This document shows, piece after piece, positions 25,815 to 37,804 of a stretch of DNA of 64,000 nucleotides. Both the position numbers and the translations under genes were made by a program. The stretch covers positions 65,881,501 to 65,945,500 of the forward strand of contig CM045733.1 of assembly GCA_024760905.1 (NCBI GenBank), written 5' to 3'. Each line of letters starts with the position of its first letter. The first letter of the stretch is position 1. The notes under the pieces were generated by a model. It saw only the letters and a program-made list of their open reading frames with translations, made no database searches and was not told the DNA's origin. Source of the DNA: Plotosus lineatus (Eukaryota > Chordata > Actinopteri > Siluriformes > Plotosidae).

Positions 25815-26250
25815 GGTCCAATCAGATTTCAGCTTCTTTGTGCTGCTTTGTCAATCTTATTATCTCCCCAGCGCCTTCAAAATCAGCAGTGGTGACCCAT
25901 GTCACTTAGACTATATCCGCAATGGAGCTATTTCTTTAACCAATCAGATTTCAAATTCAGCTCAGAGGGCCAGCTCGCCGGCTGGCAATAATGTCAGCCA
26001 TTTTCTGTGTTCTGATTGGTTGGTCAAAGCAAAACTCAGCGAATAGTCGATAGTTATCTACACACAATATATTTCAGTTAGAATTTTTTTACGCACACAA
26101 TTGCTGACGAAGGGGAAGAAATTAATTCAGTTTTAATTAAGTTGAGAAATTAATTAGTGTTGGACATTCTTAAAAATAAATCTTCAAGGTGGACTTTAGC
26201 AGAAAAGCTAGTCATCAGAAAAGGTCGAGGCAAGAGTTACACTTTTTAAA
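25815..26250. mobile_element. Possible hAT-like continuation
   Basis: Repeat-like sequence with 'ccaatcagatttca' twice (about 25820 and 25940) and 'gattggttggtc' at 26013. It may be the right part of the element starting at 23310. The CCAAT-like words could also be read as promoter elements, but no gene follows. Confidence 0.3.
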
Positions 26251-26747
26251 TTTTTGGCTCAGTGCCAATTTACCGCTAGCTTGAATGCTTATAATACTAG
26301 AACAAATACATGAAATTCCCCTCTCTCTGCGATGCCAAGCCTTCTTATAGTGTGTTTTTGTTTATTTTTGATGGTTTATATAATTGTGACATTATATTGG
26401 TGGTATAACGAGGTGGATTAAGTCTGTTAAGTCCCACTGAAGGCCAAGGTACCAAATGGAAAACACTAATTTTGTCAGAATGTCTCGGGATTGTGAATTT
26501 CATTTAACTGTCACTGAGGTCATGACCCAGTTTAAGACTCACAGTGAAGAGTGCATTGTATAACCAAGCCCCAAAAGCCAAAATGTTCTTAGTCTGTGCT
26601 CTGAGTGTTTAAAATGGGGCAGCAAGAAACCTCTCCAGGCAGCAGAAACAGATAACTGTTCGCCGACCAGTCACCAAATATCATGCACTCAATTTCTTCT
26701 CATTCGTGATTTCATAAAATATATTTAATTTATATTATGCTGCAATT

Positions 26748-26865
26748 CATTCATTTATTTTCTGAACCACTTAATGTTAATTAGGATCATGGAGAGCCCG
26801 GTGCCCATCTCAGCCGACTCTGGGCGAGGGCGGAGTGCACCCTGGACAGCTTGCCAGGGCATTGC
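26748..26865 (-). mobile_element. SINE tail a fragment
   Basis: 'attcatttattttctgaacc' to 'accctggacagcttgccagg'. Tail only. Confidence 0.75.
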
Positions 26866-27046
26866 ATTATGGTTTAATATTATTTTTGCATGTTTGTGTG
26901 TACTTATCACCAGCAACAATTTCAGAGATGTTTTAAGAATGTTTGAGAATTTCTGATTAATTTTAAAGAAATAATACTTGTTTCATATGCTCGTTCTCAG
27001 ACTTGGCTACTGGTACTTTGTTACTTATATCACATATCCTAGACAG

Positions 27047-27086
27047 ACTGACAGACAGACAGACAGACAGCCAGACAGACAGACAT
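27047..27086. repeat. (GACA)n microsatellite
   Basis: Tetranucleotide run with one interruption. Confidence 0.9.
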
Positions 27087-27378
27087 TTTTTTCAGTATAA
27101 GGCCACTGGCCCATTATACATACATAAATAAACATATATATTGTATGAGTTTGATCTCAGATGGAGATAACGAACCTGTGGCTTTGTACTTTAAAAAGGG
27201 AAGCACCATGTAACACCCAGCCCTTCCCCTTCCTGCAATAGGATACACTTTTGTACATAATGTAGCTGCCTGATTGTAGTGCAACCATTATAATCACTCA
27301 CACAAGTAATACAACTATCATACAACAAAATGGATGAAGGTTTCTAAAGCTAGCTATATTGCATGAAGTTAATAAATT

Positions 27379-27381
<3 letters not shown>

Positions 27382-27459
<78 letters not shown>
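27382..27459. repeat. (TG)n microsatellite
   Basis: Long TG run. Confidence 0.95.
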
Positions 27460-27654
27460 AAAAATTAGTTGTGACAGGAGCTAGAGTTGCCTGTGAATTT
27501 AAACAATAGTATTTCCCTCAAGATTGATGGATTATATGAAAAAGCATTTGATCACAAACACAATACAATAAGCCTTTGGTACACATATTTTTTGGCTTCG
27601 CTAATATGCTAGGTGTTACTTAACACATACTTAATAAAAGCAGCGAATACATTC

Positions 27655-27970
27655 ATTCATTCACTCACTCATTCATTTGTCAACTGCCTATCTCAGCAAA
27701 CATTGGGCAAAGGCAAGGTACAGTGAAACAGCTTTCCTGACAATCGCAGGACAAGACAACACTCGTACCTCGGGGCAATTGGAAAGCAGCCAGTTAGCCA
27801 AATTTGCATGTCTCTGGAGTGTGGGACGAAATCAGAGTACCCAGAATAAACGCACATATGCAGAGTACATGAAAACTCCATGGAGAAATGTCCGAGCCCA
27901 GGAATCAAAACCTGGACCGTGCTATGAGGCGGACGTCCTAACCACTATGCCGCTGTATTGTCCGCAAAAG
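27655..27970 (-). mobile_element. SINE, head C with tail a
   Basis: (ATTC)n end, diverged tail a, C body ('gcagccagttagcc', 'tctggagtgtgggacgaaat') and a recognisable head on the minus strand: B-box-like 'gttttgattcc' and A-box-like 'catagtggttaggacgt', which ends near 27960. Confidence 0.75.
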
Positions 27971-27974
27971 ATGA

Positions 27975-28950
27975 TTACATTTGTGTAAAAGGAATTTATT
28001 GTTGAGAGAGACTCAGTGAACTGACCTACAGGACATGGGCATTCTTCACATCACAAGAACCCTGTGCTAGCATACATTGTGTACCAAAGCGTAAAAGACA
28101 AGCGTGTGCTCAGTGTGATCTGCGCGATATTTGGCGAGTGCCAGTACATGTGAGGCAGTGAGACGAGCAGGATATGTTAATCCAAAAGAAGTAAGTACAG
28201 CTGGCAAGATTAGTGACTTCATGCTGGCAGAACAAAGCGGAGAAAGGTGAAAGGCAGGATGAAGCTTTTCTACACAGCTGGCTGCAACCCCATGTGCAGA
28301 TGGCAGCTCGATGTTGGCTGTGTTCACATTGTGACCTTTCCTTCCCCTTCTGATTGGAAAACACTGGGCAATGCCTGTAGGGGAAAGTAACTCCAGGCAG
28401 ACTTAGGACACTTAATGCTTTCTCTAGATCATACAAATGGACACATGTGCTTCTAACATAATGGCTGCACTCCCACCATGCTAACTCTGTGAGACCAGCC
28501 AAATCAAAACAAAGTCATGGGGCAAACTAGTCATAAGCCTTTACTGGCGCTTACCATCGATGTAAGATGAGCGGCATAATTCAAATTCCTTCTGACGGAG
28601 AACAGTTCAGTGTCTCATGTCGACATCAAAAAAACAAAACAGGCAATGGGTAATTTGTTGAAGGAAAGCATACTGTTTTTTCCATTGCACAAACAAAAAC
28701 AAGAGCAGCAGACCTTAGGGTTTTAACTGTATTCAGTTATACAACAACCTGAGAGATCACCTTACCTGGAACTGTTACACTCATGTCAGTAAGTGATTGG
28801 ATCATTATTATTTTGCACACCGATCAAAGCTACAGCTGATCAACAATTAACTTACCTCTATTTTCTGTAATGAAATTCGGAGGAAAAACAATTGACCGAA
28901 TAGCAACAGTTTGTAGTGAGTTTGATATCCATTATATACTGTTTATTCGT
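27975..28950. other. No gene recognised
   Basis: Open frames on the minus strand at 28067-28502 overlap each other and show no domain. No repeat ends seen. Confidence 0.45.
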
Positions 28951-28965
28951 AAGGGCCAAGGCGGG

Positions 28966-28991
28966 GTGGGGGGGGGGGGGGGGGGGGGGGG
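28966..28991. repeat. Poly(G) tract
   Basis: About 25 G with one or two interruptions; potential quadruplex on the plus strand and a sequencing-error risk. Confidence 0.9.
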
Positions 28992-29275
28992 TTGAGGCCG
29001 GGGAAGCTGACTTTGGACAAGAAACAGAGTATACCCTGACCATGATGCCAGTCCATTGCAGGGCTAATACAAACAACCCATACATAGTCACATTGACACC
29101 TAGAGGCAATTTATAGTAGCCAGTTGACCTAATGTGCATAACTGTAGATTGTGGAAGTTACCGAGATCACCCAGAGGAGGGAAACATGCAAATCCACATT
29201 TGGTAGGTGTCTGGTGGGCCACAAGATTTTCGCTAGAGGATACAGTGGTTATTACCGAGCCACCATGCTGAATCA
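28992..29275 (-). mobile_element. SINE C body with tail a, degenerate
   Basis: 'gaagctgactttggacaaga' tail part, then 'gcaatttatagtagccagtt' and 'ccaccatgctgaatc' near the head. Confidence 0.55.
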
Positions 29276-29330
29276 TTAAGAACAAACAACCCCTACCCCA
29301 AAAAAATGAATATTATATAATAATATTATT

Positions 29331-29605
29331 AGGTGGCATGATGGTGTAGTCTCGCTGCACAAAAGCCTGGATTCGATTCCTAAACTTGGGCATCTCTATG
29401 TGGAGTTTGCATGTTTTCCCAGTAATAGTGTGGGCTTCCTGTGTGTACTCTGGTTTCCAATCATGGTCCTCAATTATGCAAAGTTGGCTAATTGGCAAAT
29501 CCAAATTTCCCATAGATGTGAGTGTGAGTGTGTGGAGTTTCAGTAGTGTCTCGATTGTCCAGGATTTGGTGTGGTCCATCACATTCAGGCTTTATATCCT
29601 TGTTG
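29331..29605 (+). mobile_element. SINE head C, diverged
   Basis: 'ggtggcatgatggtgtagtc' head with B-box-like 'gattcgattcc', then 'tgtggagtttgcatgttttc' and 'ccaatcatggtcctcaatta' body. The adjacent SINE-B inserted next to or within its 3' part. Confidence 0.65.
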
Positions 29606-29616
29606 ACATCACAGTT

Positions 29617-29894
29617 GGTGCGGCTGGTGACGTAGTGGCTAGGGTGCTGCGCTCATAATCAGGAAGTTGCGCCCCCTGGGCAAGGTCTCAATCTCAAGTG
29701 TGCCTCTGTTCACCCAGCAGTATAAATGGGTACAAGTAAAATATACTTGGAAGGTAACCTGTGATGGACTAGCGTCCCATCCAGGAGGAGTTGAACGCCT
29801 GGTCGCTTCATGGTACGGAAACCGGGGATAAGCACTGGCCTGATGAGCCACTAGGCTCGAGTGTAAAAAGCCCAACAGACTTTACTTTTACTTC
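29617..29894 (+). mobile_element. SINE head B, promoter-deleted
   Basis: Flanked by acatcacagtt at 29606-29616 and 29895-29905. The A-box region is present, but about 35 bases including the B-box-like 'gttcgaatccc' are missing ('aagttgcgccccctgggcaa'), so this copy probably cannot be transcribed by Pol III. Confidence 0.85.
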
Positions 29895-30007
29895 ACATCA
29901 CAGTTAGCATATACCTCCCAGCAGGTGGCCATCACAGCCAGCAGCATGCATGTCACAACCAATGTGGCGTATCACAATTAAAAAAAAAAAAAGTTGATTG
30001 CTCAGAT

Positions 30008-30612
30008 CAGGAGTCCCCAACCATTGGTTTGCGGTTGAAACGGTACCGGTCCGCAGAAGAAATAATTATCTGAGTCTGAACGATCCGAATTTTTGAAAAA
30101 TCTTTTATTTTGAAAAATGACCGGATTCTCTCAGTTACATGTCGATCATTTGAGCGCTAAAATGTTACCCACAAGGGGACAGCACATGAACAGAGGCGAG
30201 TCGGACATGTTTCAAACAATATCAGGGATTTTGGGTGAGACTGAGCCTGAGCCTTCATTCTCCCAGCTGGTGCACCATCACCTGTGTATTTTTTTTATTT
30301 TTATTTTTTAGAAAAGTTCAAGCTCTACTTTCCAACCAACTTTATTTTAGCTGTTGAAAAACAACATTCATGGAGTGCTTATTATTATTATTATTAAATT
30401 ATTAAATTTACAATTCGTCCGAAGTTGGCTGGGATGGGCACCAGCCTCCCCGCGACCCAAACTAGGATTTAATCCCAAACTCGGAGAAAATGAACTGAAC
30501 TGATGAACAATATAAACAATCTTTGACACCCCCCCCCCCCCCTTTCCCCGGTCTGCGGTAAAATTGTCAAGCGTTGACTGGTCCACGGTGATAAAAAGGT
30601 TGGGGAGCGCTG
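30008..30612. mobile_element. hAT-type non-autonomous element
   Basis: Left end 'caggagtccccaaccattgg' with 'taccggtccgcag'. The right end is its reverse complement in pattern, 'tggtccacggtgataaaaag' then 'gttggggagcgctg'. Flanked by the imperfect 8-bp repeat gctcagat / gcttagaa (30000-30007, 30613-30620), the size expected for hAT. Contains a SINE tail a fragment at 30421-30505 and a (C)n run at 30529-30542. Confidence 0.8.
30421..30505 (+). mobile_element. SINE tail a fragment inside hAT element
   Basis: 'gttggctgggatgggcacca' to 'ggatttaatcccaaactcgg'. Tail only. Confidence 0.65.
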
Positions 30613-30639
30613 GCTTAGAAGATAAGCCCTTGGACACGT

Positions 30640-31835
30640 TTGCAAATCATACAATATGATGCTATTTATTTAGAATTGCATGCTTTTATACTTGATTCAG
30701 TGATCCATGGATCCCATTCTTTAAAACTAAATTTAGTGAGTATTTAATGGGTGAAAAATAATCTGCCTGTGTTAGATCACTGTATGGACATGTACAGCAG
30801 TTGCATTTTTTTGTGGTTTGTGTTGTAAAGGCCATGCACTTGTTGAATGTTCCAGACGGAGTTAAAGTTTACTGTTCTGTCTGTCTTTTGTGTGGACCGG
30901 GTGTCCCGCAATCAGCATCGGAAAATCAACGCTTGTTTCGCTCAGAAAGTTCAAGGAACATTCTGTTTCCAAGAAGATGTAAATACAGAGAGGCTTATTA
31001 TTGCCTCTTCCATTTGCCAGCATGTCATGTTTGACTTTCAAAAAAAGAAAAATAGATGAGCAGTTTTCCTGAAAACCCATCCGGCACTTTGAGGGGACAG
31101 CAAGATTGTATCATCACTTCATATCTGCCATATCTGACTTTACAGTTAATGTACCATTTAATATACCAGATAATTCTATTAGTAGCAAGCAAGCACTGGC
31201 AACAAATAGCAAGAGCTGCTGTGTCGTCAGGCACTGAACTACGGTTTAATAATAACTCGTTTGCTTTTATACCTCCACAAAATGCAGAAATGTATCACAT
31301 GACAAGGCTTTCCCATCCCACCCAACTAGATGTGAGTGAGTAGTGAAGTGTTTGTCATTTTGCTCAATACAACTTCCCTCCATCTCAGCTCTCTACATGT
31401 CGAAACCATCTTGAAAACTAAGGGTGACAGCATTTCCTGTGCAAGTGTATTTTTGCCTGTTTGTACACAGTGTAATCAGAGGAAATTAAAAATAGCACAA
31501 ATGAGTCAAATGGGGGGAAAAAAAAAGGTTTCGTACAGTATGAATGAGTTCAGTCCAAGGCTTGTGAACCTGCTGTAGATTTTTAATTGGGGAAATAAAA
31601 CAAACCAAACTTTGCATCTGTACAGTTAAATACACATTTACTCGTCTCTTTGAGATTGATTGCATGATTATATGAGAGTATAATCAGAAAGTTTTCTCCT
31701 GACGTGGCTTTGCCATGACATCTCTCCAAACACTGGATGTGTGTGACACTTTCTCTCAGATAACACTCAACGGACACAAGAGAAATACACGATCTCTAGT
31801 CATGAAAGATTGTAGTAAGTATCTGCAAATAATAA
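30640..31835. other. No gene recognised
   Basis: Unique-looking AT-rich DNA. Short open frames at 30801-31343 show no family resemblance. Confidence 0.5.
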
Positions 31836-32584
31836 TACAGACGCTCCCCGACTTACGTTTTTAATTGTTTCCGGACAGCCAAACGTAAGTTGTTACAGTG
31901 ACGTATGATGTTTGACATGTGACGTATGACGTTCATACTGTACTATACATCCATAAATACCATTACCGTATCTCATAAAACACCCCTAAATCAATTATTA
32001 TAAACATAACATTGTAAAATAATATCAAATATATCAAATAATATCAACATTAATTCCAAGTAAATTAAATTCAAGCAAAATAAATTCAAATTGATCAATT
32101 TTAATCAAATTCACTCATTACATGAAGCTGAGCCGACTCACTTTACATGAAGCTTAAAACAGCCAATCAACTCTTACAATATGTGAGGTGCTCAATACCG
32201 AAAATAGTATACTTGCTGTGCTTGAAGGCAGGTTATACGGACTTCTGGTCTTTCAAGTGAGCAAGGGCGCCGTTGAACTCGTTTAGTACTCAGCCTGCAC
32301 TGATGGGAATCACCAGCAGAGCAGAGAGTTCTTTCTTTTCTGGATTCAGGTTTTCATTCATTTTACAACTCTCTTTGCTTAAGTGAGTATGCATGGTAGA
32401 TTGCGCCGATCTGAGCAGATAGTTAATTCATCTCTGTATGTGAGACTTGCATCCATGCTAGTAGGCTTACGCTTCTGACCAACCACATTTGCTTAGGGTT
32501 ACAAAAGTCTGCAAAACAGTGTAAACACAAAGGTCACAGAGACGTCTTAACACAAGGGTAACACACTATATAACTATATATATA

Positions 32585-32946
32585 TGGTAGCGGAGATGAA
32601 AATGTTGAGGTTCTCCCTGGGAGTAACGAGGATGGATAGGATCAGAAATGAGTATATCAGAGGGACAGCCCACGTAAGATGTTTTGGAGACTAAGTCAGA
32701 GAGGCTAGATTGAGATGGTTTGGACATGTACAGAGGAGGGATAGTGAGTATATTGGCAGTAGGATGCTGAGGTTGGAACTACCAGGCAGAAGGCCTCGAG
32801 GAAGACCGAAGAGATTTATGGATGTGGTGAAGGAAGACATGAAGGTCGTTGGAGTCAGAAAAGAAGATGCGGAGGACAGGGTGAGGTGGAGGCGGATGAT
32901 TTGCTGTGGCGACCCCTGAAGGGAGCAGCCGAAAGTAAAAGAAGAT
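32585..32946 (+). mobile_element. RTE-like LINE, 5'-truncated copy 2
   Basis: Encodes EMKMLRFSLGVTRMDR through GVRKEDAEDRVRWRRMICC, broken only by a stop after CFGD; the 3' end is 'gagcagccgaaagtaaaaga'. Flanked by AT-rich direct repeats containing 'tataactatatata' at about 32567 and 32945. Same subfamily as the copy at 42.4 kb. Confidence 0.85.
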
Positions 32947-32954
32947 ATAACTAT

Positions 32955-32972
32955 ATATATATATATATATAA

Positions 32973-33038
<66 letters not shown>
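32955..33038. repeat. (TA)n microsatellite
   Basis: TA run with one 'aaac' interruption. Confidence 0.95.
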
Positions 33039-33041
<3 letters not shown>

Positions 33042-33223
33042 GTCTGTCATTTGGAAACAATGGAGGCAGCGTCATTATGTCATTGCATCATTAGCGCATG
33101 TCATTGCGTCATGAGCGCATGAGCGTACTACGTAGGTACGTCTAAACTCAAAATTTCACTGAAAATTTAATGTAAAATCGAATAAACGTAAAACGGATGA
33201 ACGTAAGTCGGGGAGCGTCTGTA

Positions 33224-33850
33224 CAAGGATTCCTCACTTTCCGCGGTTAATGGGGACTGAGACCTCCTCGCAAACGCTGATTTCTGTGAAGTAGAACCTG
33301 TTGGAGAAACTGAAGTAGAAACTGTAGGCAGTGGTGGTCTCGTGGTATAGGGCGCTGGGTTGCTGATCCTAAGGTTAGGGGTTCGAGTTCCCACAAGCTT
33401 GTCACTGTTCCCCCCCAGTAATAACTGGGTTATCAAAGGCAGGCCATATCTCTCACGGTCTATGATGAGAGGCCTGTAAAAGTACCATTGCTGACTTTCG
33501 TAAAGAGTAGGCTGCAAAACCGTCAGCGTGTTTCTGTCCCTTGCTGTGAGGGTTGTGTCGGGAAGGGCATCCGACGTAAAAGTCTATGCCAAATCAAACA
33601 TGTGAATCATTCGCTGTGGCACCTGCACCTTGTGCACAAACCCAAAAACTGTCAGTCTTCAACCAGTTGAAGTTGGACCGTGTACGGAAGAAGAAATAGG
33701 ATCGACCACTTGACTGACTTATATGTACATGTATATGTGTATATAACATCAATAAATACATATTCAACACTATAAATGCTTATAATAACAATTAAACATT
33801 CAAAAATAATATATAAGATGCAAATAAAATATAAATATATACACATACAG

Positions 33851-33894
<44 letters not shown>

Positions 33895-34157
33895 AGATGT
33901 GCGTGCACACACTTAGATGCGCACCTCACATAAAAATGTAAGTAGTTTTTTTGGGTTGTTTTTTTTGTTTTTGTTTGTTATTTTTTATTTTATTTATTTA
34001 TTTATTTAATTTTGCATAATTGGCCTTGTTTTGCAACATTTTCCTTAACTTTCCTCCTATTTTCCCTTAATTTCCTTATTTTTTAATTTTTCAATGAATA
34101 TTTTTGAACAAACCCCCGAGGCACTAAAGCCACAAAAACTGTAGCGAGGGATCACTG
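33224..34157 (+). mobile_element. Tigger-type MITE, family 2, with nested SINE
   Basis: Left end 'caaggattcctcactttccg', right end 'gtagcgagggatcactg', TA on both sides. The left TA (33222-33223) is also the right TA of the family-4 MITE. A SINE (33328-33690) sits near the left end. A (CA)n run lies at 33848-33888. Confidence 0.8.
33328..33690 (+). mobile_element. SINE head A with tail b
   Basis: Head with 'gtggtctcgtggtatagggc' and 'ggttcgagttcc'; A body through 'gtcagcgtgtttctgtccct'. It then switches to tail b ('gaagggcatccgacgtaaaa', 'catgtgaatcattcgctgtg') instead of tail a. Tail b ends in an RTE-LINE-like 'cgctgtggc' region, here diverged. Confidence 0.8.
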
Positions 34158-34208
34158 TATTTACAGTAAAATAAGATGAGATATGACAACTGTACACTGT
34201 ATTACAGC

Positions 34209-34224
34209 TGCTATTACAATGCTC

Positions 34225-34289
<65 letters not shown>
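34209..34289. repeat. (AAT)n microsatellite
   Basis: About 26 trinucleotide units. Confidence 0.95.
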
Positions 34290-34291
<2 letters not shown>

Positions 34292-34304
34292 CACTATAAG
34301 TGAA

Positions 34305-34650
34305 ATTCATCATTTTCTGTAACCACTTCATCCTAATTAGGGTCGCGGGGAGGCTGGTGCCCAGCCCAGCCAAGTCAGGGCGAGGACAGAGTCACCCTGG
34401 ACAGCTCGCCAGGCCATCGCAGGGTGGAAACACGCTGATGACTTTGCAGCTACTCTTGTCGAAAGTCAGCAATGGTTCTTTTACATGCCTCACACCATAG
34501 ACAGTGAGAGACATGGCCCGCCTTTGATAACCCAGTTAGCTGCACTGGGGGGTGGGGGGGTGGGGGGGCTGTGACAACCTTGTGGAGAGTGGGACTCGAA
34601 CCTGCAACCTTTGGATCAGCGATCCGGCACCTTATACCACCACTGCCCCT
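34305..34650 (-). mobile_element. SINE, head A with tail a, full length
   Basis: Tail a ('ttctgtaaccacttcatcct' onward), A body, a G-rich run at 34545-34568 from the family's C-rich stretch, and the head with B-box-like 'gggactcgaacctgc' (reverse complement). Confidence 0.85.
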
Positions 34651-34654
34651 TATA

Positions 34655-35260
34655 AGTGAAAATAATTCTGAAAATCTTTAAATTCCTGAAATATATTTAG
34701 ATTTTAAATGCGCACAACAGTTATTTGGAGATAAACAGGTAATCCACTGTGATTATATGTGTGAGGAAAGAGGAAGGAATATTTATGGGCTGTAATGAGC
34801 AGACCACTGCGGTCCTCTTCTAGAGCATGGGCCCTGTGTCCCTCTGCCGTTTATCTCTGTATCACATGATTTGCTGCCAGGTTGTCACATGCTTTACACA
34901 CTCTGTGATGATGTCAAAGAGAAGTGCTCTACCACCCTGAGATGTCCCACTGGCAGACCTTATGCTTTTGCATGCATGTCCAAATGCATGTGCATTTTGT
35001 ATACATACATATGACACATGCAGTATTATGTACATAAAATATACAATGAAATATTTTAAATGCTAGTTGTACAAATTATAAAAAAAAAATTACATTTATA
35101 ATTTAAATTAGTTATCACTTGAATATTAGCATTATCCACATCAGCCAATGTTTCATCATCTGTATTAAAAGTTATATCATTTCAGCACAAGTCTCATTGT
35201 CTTTTTATTCCACTGATCACTGTTCAGGCAAACATTTTGTAAAAAAAAAAAAAAAAAAAA
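34655..35260. other. No gene recognised
   Basis: AT-rich unique-looking sequence ending in a poly(A) run at 35241-35260. Confidence 0.5.
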
Positions 35261-35261
35261 C

Positions 35262-35770
35262 ATTCATTCATTCATTTTCTGAACTGCTTAATCCTAATTA
35301 GGGTCACAGGGAGGCAGCCGCCCATCTCCGCCAACTCTGGGCGGGGGCCGAGTACACCCTGGACAGCTCCAGGCCATCGCAGGGCAGAAACATATTGACA
35401 GCTATGCAGCCTACTCTTCATTCATTTATTTTCTGGAACCACTTAATCCTAAATTAGGGTGGTGAGGAGGCAGGTGCCCATCTCAGTCGACTCTGGGCGA
35501 GGGCAGAGTACACCTGGACAGCTAGCGAGGTCATTGCAGGGCAGAAACATGCTAACAGCTATGCAGCCTACTTTTCATTCATTCGTTTTCTGGAACCGCG
35601 TAATCCTAATTAGGGTCACGGGGAGGCTGGCGCCCATCCCAGCCGACTTCCGGCGAGGGCAGAGTACACCTTGGAGAGCTTGCCAGGCCATCGCAGGGCA
35701 GAAACACGCTGACGGCTGTGCAGCTACTGTTTCTTTTACATTCCTCGCACCATAGACAAGACTAGCAAGT
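35262..35770 (-). mobile_element. Three consecutive SINE tail a copies
   Basis: Three same-strand partial copies at about 35262-35414, 35415-35572 and 35573-35760. Each begins with (ATTC)n and tail a and stops just after 'acagctatgcagcctactct'. This could be tandem duplication or repeated insertion into the same (ATTC)n/tail sequence. Confidence 0.8.
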
Positions 35771-35845
35771 AGTCTATAAATATTCTATGTTGTTTTGTCT
35801 CTGATTTATTTTCCTAAAGTGAACATTTTAAAGAATATTATTGTA

Positions 35846-35849
<4 letters not shown>

Positions 35850-35890
<41 letters not shown>
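35850..35890. repeat. (TTA)n microsatellite
   Basis: Trinucleotide run upstream of the next SINE. Confidence 0.9.
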
Positions 35891-36200
35891 GTGGCATTGG
35901 TGGCCTGGTGGTATTGTGTTGTCTTATTGATTCCAAGGTTGGGGATTCAAGCCCCACCATTAACAAGTTGCCACTACTGTTCCCCCAGTGCAACTAACCG
36001 GGTTATCAAAGGCCAGCCATGTCTCTTACTGCCTGTGGTGAGAGGCATGTCAAAGAACCATTGCTGACACTAATCAAAAGTAGGCCACATAGTTATCAGT
36101 GTGATTCTGCACTGTGCTGGCCTGGCGAGCCGTCCAGGGTGTACTCTGCCCTTTTTTATACAGAGATGAGATGGACGCCAGCTGCCCTACAACTCGAATT
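35890..36200 (+). mobile_element. SINE, head A with tail a, diverged
   Basis: 'ggtggcctggtggtattgtg' head, 'gggattcaagccccac' B-box region, A body with 'aaagaaccattgctgacact', and a degraded tail a. Confidence 0.75.
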
Positions 36201-36204
36201 AGAC

Positions 36205-36576
36205 TTTCCAAAACAGACCTCGACGTGACAACTTAAATACACAAAATATCGCCATTCTTTTGTGCATACTTGTTCAATGTATGGTCTTTTCCTGTTTTTA
36301 AAAAGAAAGTATTTGTTGGTTTGACAGCTATTGATTGTTCTTACCTTGAAATTCCATTAAACAATCAGGAGGAATGCACTTCATGATGAAGCATGCCATC
36401 TCCGGGTAGCTGAATAGTATTGCAGCTAAGACCACAAATCCTTATATGACCCCAGCACATGCATTCTCCCACAGATTCCCATGACCAAACTTTAATCTTG
36501 GACAATTTACCCTGCATTTACTAAACTAATAATTCAGTAATGCATAAAAATCGTTCAGATGCAGAAGTGCTTGTTC

Positions 36577-36618
<42 letters not shown>

Positions 36619-37800
36619 TCATGTGACCTTTGTTTTGTTGAAAGCACTTAATTAGCCTGTGCATTCCTTTCCAAAAATAATTAACCTCATACCTTTTATC
36701 CAGGGCTAAGCAACATATTACTTCAGGCGGTTTCCAATTTACATGTAACACTTGGGTGTGATTGTCTGGGTCTAAATATTTTGAGGATTTTTGAAGTCTG
36801 ATGGTTCACCAAGGAACATATTGTACGCGACCTGTTCTTGCACTACATTTATGACATTAGTCCTGGCACGTAGCCTGGAGAGATTGCGTGCCATCCCTTT
36901 TGAAAAGATTATTATCTCTATTTGTGGTTGAGTGAGTGAAGCATACAGCTGTGCTACAGACATGATAATAAGGCAGTTGAACTTTTCCTTACTCTTCTCT
37001 GGCTGTGTGTCAAGTTACAGTATATAAGTAGGGACAATTTTGAAACAAAAACAAAGTGGAAACAAACATAAAACCTTGAAATCCGGAATCCAGCCATGCA
37101 ACAAAACCTCTCAAATTTTGACAGATTATTTACATGAACCAAGAACATATAGGAGTCGTAGGATATTGATAAAGGCAGCATATTTTGCAGGAAATCTGTG
37201 TCAGGTCTAATCAAATTTATAGACTGGTGGGAAAAAAAAACAACAAAAAAACAAAAACATGGTAAACCTAATTCAAGCCAATTGTTTTCTTTTAACTACG
37301 ATTATGGAAACATTTGAAAGAAGATGAACACTTGCTCCAAATTCAGAAAAAAAAAATAATGTATTGATCTTGTAGTGATTTTTACTTTTATTACTTTTGA
37401 ATTTGTGCCTTCACAAGACTGGGTTATTCCTGTAAATGATATAATAAGTTTCCTAGTGTCATCACTGGACCCCAACTTACAAGACAAAGAAGACAGAAGA
37501 CCTACAAGACAATTAAGTATCTTATCAATTCATACTATTTTACTGATCTAATTTTACTTTACTTTGCATTTATTATGCCTTAATATAATCATTGAGGGTC
37601 AAGAACATTTATTTCCCTGTTTTCATGCATAACTTTTCCATGCAAATGGAATTTACAACAGTAATTGCACTTTGTGGCAATACTTCAGTTTTATTGTTGA
37701 GGATTGCAACATCCACAAGTTACTATCTTGACATGTTGACTCATAGGCGCCTTCCAGCATCGGACTTTTCCTTTCACTGAAACTAATTGCCATAATACAA
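36205..37800. other. No gene recognised
   Basis: Holds a poly(A) run at 36580-36613. Otherwise unique-looking AT-rich DNA with short open frames lacking domains. Confidence 0.5.
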
Positions 37801-37804
37801 ATTA

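Larger units (their letters stand above)
31836..33223. mobile_element. TA-flanked MITE, family 4, with nested LINE
   Basis: Perfect 22-base TIRs starting 'cagacgctccccgacttacg' at 31838 and ending at 33221; TA at 31836-31837 and 33222-33223. This pattern fits the Tc1/mariner-pogo group. The interior is non-coding apart from a LINE insertion at about 32585-32943 and (TA)n runs. Confidence 0.85.

Noticed and set aside
25815..26060. CCAAT-box promoter
   Set aside because: Several CCAAT/ATTGG words occur, but in repeat-like DNA with no downstream exon or CpG-rich start region.
28067..28502. Minus-strand open frame of 130 codons
   Set aside because: No domain and it overlaps another equally long frame; no support for coding.
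35262..35770. CRISPR-like array from regularly spaced repeats
   Set aside because: The units are SINE fragments of a eukaryotic family; there are no short repeats with unique spacers and no cas genes.
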